From NCBI GenBank assembly GCA_046341775.1, contig JBKDQQ010000105.1, positions 1 to 19,029 of the forward strand: 19,029 nt of DNA. The letters are read 5' to 3'. The DNA comes from SXXH01 sp041165735. GTDB taxonomy: Bacteria; Planctomycetota; UBA1135; GCA-002686595. Below, one piece after another: positions 15,101-19,029 of this stretch. The stretch's first letter is position 1, and every line of letters begins with the position of its first letter. The notes below the pieces were generated by a model. It saw only the letters and a list, made by a program, of their open reading frames with translations. It did no database searches and was not told the DNA's origin. A program made the translations under genes and the position numbers.

Positions 15101-15106
15101 ATTGTA
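15101..15106 (-). promoter_or_regulatory. -10 TACAAT next to aminopeptidase start
   Basis: On the minus strand TACAAT (5 of 6 consensus positions, preceded by gggc) is followed by 10 nt and then GTG 15090. No -35 hexamer with normal spacing is visible. It is the best -10 match in the window and shares the divergent intergenic region with the lipoprotein gene. Confidence 0.55.
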
Positions 15107-15223
15107 GCCCGATTCGAGGGCGATCCGCGGACGCCAATCCCGCGACACTGCGGCTTCCGGCCGCGATCGGTCGATCTAGGGAGGGCGGGATCGCCAACCG
15201 GCGTCCGTCCCGGAGTCGCCGCC

Positions 15224-15655
15224 ATGTCGCGCAGCAACCCTTCGTCCACCTCGGCCGCTTGCAGGACCACCCGCTGGTCCGGAATCGCCATGGCTGCGTG
15301 CCTCGCCGCCTGCGCCACCACGAGCACCCGCTCGCCCGCGGGTGGTTCCGTGGCGGTGGTCGAGCAGGCCCAGGCCGTGCGGCGCCTGGTCGTGGTCCAC
15401 GCGGGGCGCCAACTCGGCGAACTGGTGCGCTTCGAAGCCGCCTCGCAGGGCCAAGGGGACTACTGGTCCGTGCGCAACCGCCACGGCCAGGAGCTCGGAC
15501 TGGTCGATGGACTGGGTCGCGCATGGCGCCGGCGCGCGCACGCGCAGCCGGAGTGGCTGGCGACCGGCACGGTCGAGGAGGGCACGCGCGCCATCCTGTC
15601 CGCGCCGCTTGACAGCGAATTGATCCCGGCGCCCATGGACAACCCCGGCGGCTGA
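15224..15655 (+). CDS. Small lipoprotein of unknown function
   Basis: This 143-residue protein has an Arg-containing n-region (R14, R17), a short hydrophobic stretch (19-29) and the lipobox LAAC, with predicted lipidation at C30. The mature part (about 114 residues) is predicted beta-rich, with VVVHAGRQLGELVRFEAAS, YWSVRNRHGQELGLVD and a following RAWRRRAHAQPEWL, reminiscent of a small PH-like or SH3-like barrel, but I do not recognise a family. ATG 15224 has ggag (15212-15215) 8 nt upstream. It is divergent from the aminopeptidase. A 27-residue membrane microprotein begins 15 nt after its stop codon, so the two are likely co-transcribed. Location in the outer or inner membrane facing the periplasm is inferred. 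Confidence 0.75.
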   Translation: MSRSNPSSTSAACRTTRWSGIAMAACLAACATTSTRSPAGGSVAVVEQAQAVRRLVVVHAGRQLGELVRFEAASQGQGDYWSVRNRHGQELGLVDGLGRAWRRRAHAQPEWLATGTVEEGTRAILSAPLDSELIPAPMDNPGG

Positions 15656-15670
15656 GTCGAGAGTGGGGCC

Positions 15671-15754
15671 ATGGACTTCCTCGCCTGGCTCGTCTTCGCC
15701 GCCTCGTTCGTCGGACTCGTCCTGTTCGTCAAGGGCCGCGGGCGCGGCTGCTGA
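15671..15754 (+). CDS. 27-residue single-helix membrane microprotein
   Basis: The ATG at 15671 opens a 27-codon frame: MDFLAWLVFAAS, then FVGLVLFV, then KGRGRGC. It is one continuous hydrophobic helix of about 18 residues followed by a basic tail, so an N-out/C-in inner membrane topology is expected. The purine-rich agagtgggg (15661-15668) is a fair ribosome binding site 2-5 nt before the start. It lies 15 nt after the lipoprotein stop, and a hairpin follows 12 nt after its own stop. Composition, position and hairpin favour a real gene; the very short length is the main doubt. No function can be assigned. Confidence 0.5.
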   Translation: MDFLAWLVFAASFVGLVLFVKGRGRGC

Positions 15755-15766
15755 GGACGCTGAGCA

Positions 15767-15784
15767 CGCCCTCGGTCGAGGGCG
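15767..15784 (+). terminator. Hairpin after the lipoprotein/microprotein unit
   Basis: cgccctc (15767-15773) pairs with gagggcg (15778-15784) over a GGTC loop. There is no U-tract afterwards. Its position, just after the microprotein stop, suggests a transcript end. Confidence 0.45.
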
Positions 15785-16048
15785 GCAAGAGAAGTGGGGA
15801 ATGGCGCCAAATTCCGGCGGCCATTTAGAGCGTCTCCACGCAAAGAATGCGGCGCGCAAACGGCTATCTGGATTGCTTTTACGCTTCGCGCACTCCTGAA
15901 TTCCCGCATTTGACTTGAGCTGGGCCGGCGCCTGAACCGGGTTGCCCTCAATGACCCGCCGCGGAGGGGCCGAAACACAGTCCTGACGGGTTCGAGCGCC
16001 GTGGGCGCCGGACCCTCGTCCCCTGCCCAACGCACACAGGTCGAGTCC
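15785..16048. promoter_or_regulatory. AT-richer region upstream of the kinase gene
   Basis: The 100 bp at 15821-15920 are 47% A+T by direct count, far above the rest of the window. The region holds TTGACT (15910-15915), a good -35, with only a weak tgaacc at the 17-bp spacing, and a gattgctttt stretch. It probably includes the kinase promoter and a leader of about 100 nt or more. No gene was found. Confidence 0.4.
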
Positions 16049-16975
16049 ATGATCAAGCTGGAAGCTGGCGAGCGCATCGGTGCCTATCGCGTGGTCGAAT
16101 TCGTGGCCCGCGGCGGCTTCGCCCTCGTCTACCTCGCCGAAGACGAAGCCGGCAACAAGTTCGCCTTGAAGCTCGGCGACGTGGCCGGCGGAGGCCGCTA
16201 CGTGACGCGCTTCCTCGAAGTGACGCCGTCCAAGAAGCCCGAAGGCGTCAGCCCCGACGAGACTCCGGCCGAGGCGATCTTCTTCCGCCACGACGGCGTG
16301 CGCATCGACTTCCTCGACGTGCACGAGATCGACGACGCGCTGCGCAGCGAGGCCGAGACGCTCAAGCAGGCCAAGCACGCCAACGTGGTCGCGTTGAAGG
16401 AGGTCTTCGAGCACGAAGGCCGTCCCGTGCTCGTGCTCGACTACGCGCGCGGCAAGACGCTGCGCGAGAAGATCCGCGCGCTCGAGGGCATCCGCCTCAA
16501 CTGGTTCCTGACCATCGTGCGCGCCCTGCAGAAGCTCGAGAGGTCGGGCCAGCTCGCCTACCACGGCGACCTCAAGCCGGAGAACATCATCGTCAAGCCG
16601 TCGGGCAGCGTGGTGCTGATCGATCCGGCCCTGCGGCTCGACGAGCGCGGCGTGACGACCACTACACCGCACTACAACCCGCTGCTCTTGCGCGACAGCA
16701 AGGCGGACGTGATGGGCATCGGCGTGATGCTCTACGAGATCCTCACCGGTGTCCTGCCGTTCGACGAGGTCCCGTGGCAATACGCGGGCCGCGAGCAAGG
16801 CGGCGAAGTCGAGCGCCTGAGCCTCTCGTACTTCCTCTCCTACCCGCCGCCGCGCGAGATGAACCCGAACACGCCCGAGGCGCTGTCGAAGATGGTCTAC
16901 AACTGCCTCGTCGTGCCCGAGTACGGCCTCGCGCAGCTCGAGAAGGACCTGGTCGACTTCCTGCGCAAGGAGTGA
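16049..16975 (+). CDS. Atypical Hanks-type Ser/Thr protein kinase
   Basis: This 308-residue protein is a kinase domain with no membrane segment or sensor module. Visible elements are a degenerate glycine loop ARGGFALVYLA (20-30), the ATP-anchoring lysine K41 (FALKLGD), an alpha-C glutamate near E101/E103, the catalytic loop HGDLKPEN (162-169, D164 and N169) and DPA (182-184) in place of DFG. The catalytic loop lacks the usual Arg before Asp (non-RD), implying regulation other than classical activation-loop phosphorylation. About 60 residues lie between K41 and the alpha-C glutamate, much more than the usual 15-20, forming an inserted segment rich in charged residues. ATG 16049 has agg 8 nt upstream; a GTG at 16001 would add 16 residues. 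It converges on the OMP gene 45 bp away. Substrates are unknown. Confidence 0.85.
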   Translation: MIKLEAGERIGAYRVVEFVARGGFALVYLAEDEAGNKFALKLGDVAGGGRYVTRFLEVTPSKKPEGVSPDETPAEAIFFRHDGVRIDFLDVHEIDDALRSEAETLKQAKHANVVALKEVFEHEGRPVLVLDYARGKTLREKIRALEGIRLNWFLTIVRALQKLERSGQLAYHGDLKPENIIVKPSGSVVLIDPALRLDERGVTTTTPHYNPLLLRDSKADVMGIGVMLYEILTGVLPFDEVPWQYAGREQGGEVERLSLSYFLSYPPPREMNPNTPEALSKMVYNCLVVPEYGLAQLEKDLVDFLRKE

Positions 16976-17020
16976 AGGACGCGGGCGGCTGCTCCTGCGC
17001 GAATCCCGTCTCCTCGAAAT

Positions 17021-17923
17021 TCAGAACTGCCACACCAAGGCGAGCGAGACTTCGGCCTCGAAGTCGTCGCGTGCGATGGGACTGTCGGCGATCTGCGAGT
17101 TGTAGAGCTCCACGCCGGTCTGGGCCAGAAGCTGCACGTTCTCCGTGAAGCGCTGACGATGCACCACCTGCAAGCCGGTGGAGCGGTATCCGCCGTCGAG
17201 CTTCGTCTCGGCGAGACCGGAGCCCGCCGCATCCTCGGCGCTCACGCCGAAGTCCTTGTTCACGAAGGAGCTGTCGCCGAAGGTCGCGAACAAGTACGCC
17301 TCGGTCCCCATGCCGTCGAGGGCTTCTCCGAAGCGATGCCCGGCCGCCAGCACACCCAACGCGCCGAAGTCGCTCTCGCCCGCCAGCACGCGGCCACCGA
17401 TCCAGTTGCGCCACTCGTCGTCGAGCGCCCAGCGCGCCTCGAAGAAGCCGGTCAAGTGCGAGTCGCGCTTCTCGATGCCGTCCAGCGCGCCATCCTCAGA
17501 GTCGGAGGGATCGAGTCCGTCCTCGTAGCGCAAACCCGCCTGCAACAACCAACGCTGTTCGACAACTCCACGCCAACCAAGCTCGGTGCCCTCGTAGAAG
17601 ACCATGTGGTCTCCGCTCCGCCACTGGATAGCACCTGCCGGGTCCAGCTCGATCTCGTACTCGTCCGATCCGTCGTAGGCGGCTTCGTACTCGACGCCAA
17701 GCCCTAGCGCGACGCCCCATCCACCACCGCGCGTGAAGTCGAGCACGGAAGGCAGGGGAACGAGCGCGTCTCGCTCGGACGATGGAACGGTCGGAGGGAC
17801 TTGCGTTTCCTGCAGGAAGCCGACTGCTTCCGCCAGGCGCGCGGAGGAGGTGCTCGCGACGGGCTGATTGGCGATCGCGGAATTGGAGGCTGCCAGGCAC
17901 GACAGGAGGAGCTGGAGTTTCAT
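17021..17923 (-). CDS. MipA/OmpV-like outer membrane beta-barrel protein
   Basis: This 300-residue protein starts with a signal peptide (MKLQLLLSCLAASNSAIA, cut near 18-19). After a linker of about 40 residues the barrel opens with GWGVALGLGVEYEAAYDGSD, a pattern characteristic of the MipA/OmpV family. Alternating amphipathic strands follow, and the protein ends in LALVWQF, whose terminal Phe is the usual signal for the outer membrane insertion machinery. Family members have been called MltA-interacting scaffold or OmpV porin-like proteins; a precise role is not inferable. ATG 17923 is used because CATGAT ends 7 nt upstream; ATGs at 17932 and 17935 would add 3 or 4 residues and are equally readable. 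The gene is divergent from a two-component system, suggesting it is a regulated target. Confidence 0.82.
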   Translation of the reverse strand: MKLQLLLSCLAASNSAIANQPVASTSSARLAEAVGFLQETQVPPTVPSSERDALVPLPSVLDFTRGGGWGVALGLGVEYEAAYDGSDEYEIELDPAGAIQWRSGDHMVFYEGTELGWRGVVEQRWLLQAGLRYEDGLDPSDSEDGALDGIEKRDSHLTGFFEARWALDDEWRNWIGGRVLAGESDFGALGVLAAGHRFGEALDGMGTEAYLFATFGDSSFVNKDFGVSAEDAAGSGLAETKLDGGYRSTGLQVVHRQRFTENVQLLAQTGVELYNSQIADSPIARDDFEAEVSLALVWQF

Positions 17924-17957
17924 GCGCGGCATCATGCACGCGCACGCGTCGCAGCCA

Positions 17958-17992
17958 CCGTCGATTCCGCGTCGACGGGGAGTGGAATCCAC
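17958..17992. promoter_or_regulatory. Palindromes in divergent OMP/regulator intergenic region
   Basis: Two dyads lie 3 nt apart: ccgtcga (17958-17964) with tcgacgg (17972-17978) across 7 nt, and the 11-bp palindrome gtggaatccac (17982-17992). They are in the 123-bp gap between the divergent starts. OmpR-type regulators more often bind direct repeats, so these could equally bind another factor. Confidence 0.4.
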
Positions 17993-18034
17993 CACGCGCG
18001 ACAAGCGCCGCCACTCGTGCTCGCGGGCGCGCCG

Positions 18035-18040
18035 TACCAT
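18035..18040 (+). promoter_or_regulatory. -10-like TACCAT next to regulator start
   Basis: TACCAT is followed by 6 nt and then GTG 18047, the tightest spacing of this kind in the window. No Shine-Dalgarno sequence or -35 is visible. This suggests leaderless translation and supports the GTG start. Confidence 0.5.
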
Positions 18041-18046
18041 GGGCGC

Positions 18047-18727
18047 GTGCGCATCCTCCTGATCGAAGACAACCCTTCGCTCCACGCGAACCTGACCGAA
18101 CAGCTCGAGCAGGCCGGACACGAGGTCGACCTGGCCGTCGATGGACAGAGCGGACTGAGACTCGCGCTCGCGGGCGACCATGATGTGGTCGTCCTCGACC
18201 TTGGGCTGCCACGACTCGATGGAATCGAAGTCTGCCGGAGGCTGCGCGCCCAACGCGGCGCGGGCCCGCTCGTGCTCATGCTGACCGCGCGCGACACGCT
18301 CGACGACAAGCTCGAAGGCTTCGCGGCCGGCGCCGACGACTACCTCGTCAAGCCGTTCGAAGGCGCGGAACTGCTGGTCCGGCTGAACGCCTTGTCCCGG
18401 CGCACCACCCGCGTCGAGCGCGACGTGCTGGCGGTCGACGACTTGCGCTACGACCTGGGTCAAGTGCGCGTCGAGCGAGCAGGACGCCCGCTCGCCCTCA
18501 ACCGCGTGGGCTTGCGCATCCTGCGCGAGCTCATGCGCGCCTCGCCCAACGTCGTCACGCGCGAGCAGCTCGAGGGTGTCCTTTGGGACGGGTTCTCGCC
18601 CGAGGGCAGCGTCCTGCGCTCGCACATCTACGCCCTGCGCAAGGCGATCGACCAGGATGGCGGTCCGCCGTTGCTGCACACGGTGCGCGGCATCGGGTAT
18701 CGCCTCGCGCGCGAGGAGCAGCAGTGA
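18047..18727 (+). CDS. OmpR/PhoB-family response regulator
   Basis: This 226-residue protein has an N-terminal receiver domain with the acidic pair E7-D8, the phosphoacceptor D51 in LDLGLPRLDG, T80 in LTARD and K102 in VKPF. The C-terminal winged helix (about 125-223) ends with VTREQLEGVLW, RSHIYALRKAID and TVRGIGYRL, typical of QseB/PmrA-like OmpR regulators. It acts as a phosphorylation-controlled DNA-binding activator or repressor. GTG 18047 is chosen because it starts exactly at the first beta strand and follows TACCAT; the upstream open frame is an intergenic shadow. The stop overlaps the next gene's GTG as GTGA, coupling it to the histidine kinase. Likely targets are its own operon and the divergent MipA/OmpV-like gene. 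Confidence 0.95.
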   Translation: MRILLIEDNPSLHANLTEQLEQAGHEVDLAVDGQSGLRLALAGDHDVVVLDLGLPRLDGIEVCRRLRAQRGAGPLVLMLTARDTLDDKLEGFAAGADDYLVKPFEGAELLVRLNALSRRTTRVERDVLAVDDLRYDLGQVRVERAGRPLALNRVGLRILRELMRASPNVVTREQLEGVLWDGFSPEGSVLRSHIYALRKAIDQDGGPPLLHTVRGIGYRLAREEQQ

Positions 18728-19029
18728 ATTCCCCGCCGCGCCTCCGGCGTGGGCTGGTGCTGCTCATCGCCGCATTCGGCGTCGCGCTGGCGCTGACCTA
18801 CGCGTGGGTCGTGCCGCGCCTCGTGCTCGACACCGAGGACATCGTCTTCGCCCGCCAACTCGAGCGGTTGCGCGCCCAGGCCGAGCAACGCGGAGGCGCC
18901 GAGGGCGCGCTCGACGCACCGGGCGCGCGGGTCGTCCGCGACTTGTCGCGCGAGCCGGCCGAGTTCGCCGCGTTCCTGCGCGCGCTCGCACCGGGCGTGC
19001 ACGAGTTCAACGACGATGCGCTGCCGGGG
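18724..19029 (+). CDS. Two-component sensor histidine kinase, N-terminal part
   Basis: Only the first 102 codons are in the window and the frame is open to the end. A basic N-terminus (RLRRG) precedes one transmembrane helix at about 11-29. The start of a periplasmic sensor region follows, with a charged helix (FARQLERLRAQAEQ) and the segment FLRALAPGVHEFNDDALPG. The latter resembles sensor regions of kinases that partner OmpR-type regulators, in which a P-G-x-H-E motif is common. The catalytic domains lie beyond the window, so the kinase call rests on gene order, the GTGA overlap with the regulator gene and this N-terminal architecture. Confidence 0.8.
   Translation, partial: MNSPPRLRRGLVLLIAAFGVALALTYAWVVPRLVLDTEDIVFARQLERLRAQAEQRGGAEGALDAPGARVVRDLSREPAEFAAFLRALAPGVHEFNDDALPG

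Noticed and set aside
14201..15148. Upstream open extension of the glycosyltransferase frame
   Set aside because: This frame overlaps the methionine aminopeptidase completely and translates to low-complexity sequence; the glycosyltransferase begins at the GTGA overlap.
15980..16005. gggttcgag resembling a tRNA T-loop
   Set aside because: The flanking bases do not form the 5-bp T stem and there are no matching anticodon or acceptor arms, so it is not a tRNA.

Overview
The window is about 19 kb of very GC-rich DNA (around 70% G+C by eye) from a Gram-negative-type bacterium. Two lipobox lipoproteins and a beta-barrel protein ending in a C-terminal phenylalanine indicate an outer membrane. Very high GC, weak Shine-Dalgarno sites, frequent GTG starts, a type II (archaeal/eukaryotic-type) methionine aminopeptidase and a GH99-like secreted hydrolase would suit a deep-branching, high-GC Planctomycetota or a similar lineage. 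That placement is an inference: no rRNA or other decisive marker is present.

Layout. 1-670: a SufT/MIP18-type Fe-S assembly gene (+) ending at a strong hairpin. 670-4178: three minus-strand genes, namely an ATP-dependent PEP carboxykinase followed by a small TPR protein, and upstream of them a UDP-sugar 4-epimerase. 4194-5330: about 1.1 kb without a convincing gene, holding short tandem and inverted repeats. 5331-5696: a YcfL-like lipoprotein (-). 5743-6235: a hairpin-rich segment bounded by a 25-bp inverted repeat whose third copy lies at 67-92. 6304-9808: mutS followed 7 bp later by a DUF3592-like membrane protein. 10115-12538: a large secreted protein with two jelly-roll-like modules and a GH99-like catalytic domain. 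12605-15090 (-): type II methionine aminopeptidase translationally coupled to a GT4 glycosyltransferase that carries an inserted beta-rich domain. 15224-15754 (+): a lipoprotein and a 27-residue one-helix membrane microprotein. 16049-16975: an atypical Hanks-type kinase. 17021-19029: a MipA/OmpV-like outer membrane protein (-) divergent from an OmpR-type response regulator and a histidine kinase that is cut by the window end.

How they fit together. Most genes are housekeeping or envelope functions in one- or two-gene units. The clearest functional units are the divergent OMP/two-component locus, with palindromes in the shared intergenic region, and the two GTGA stop/start couplings (aminopeptidase-glycosyltransferase and regulator-kinase). 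A recurring feature is a -10-like hexamer (TACNAT, or weaker CATNAT) only 6-10 nt before the start codon, usually without a Shine-Dalgarno sequence. This suggests that leaderless or near-leaderless transcription is common here. The most unusual structural feature is the repeat-bounded hairpin cluster upstream of mutS. I see no rRNA, tRNA, CRISPR array, phage gene or transposase.
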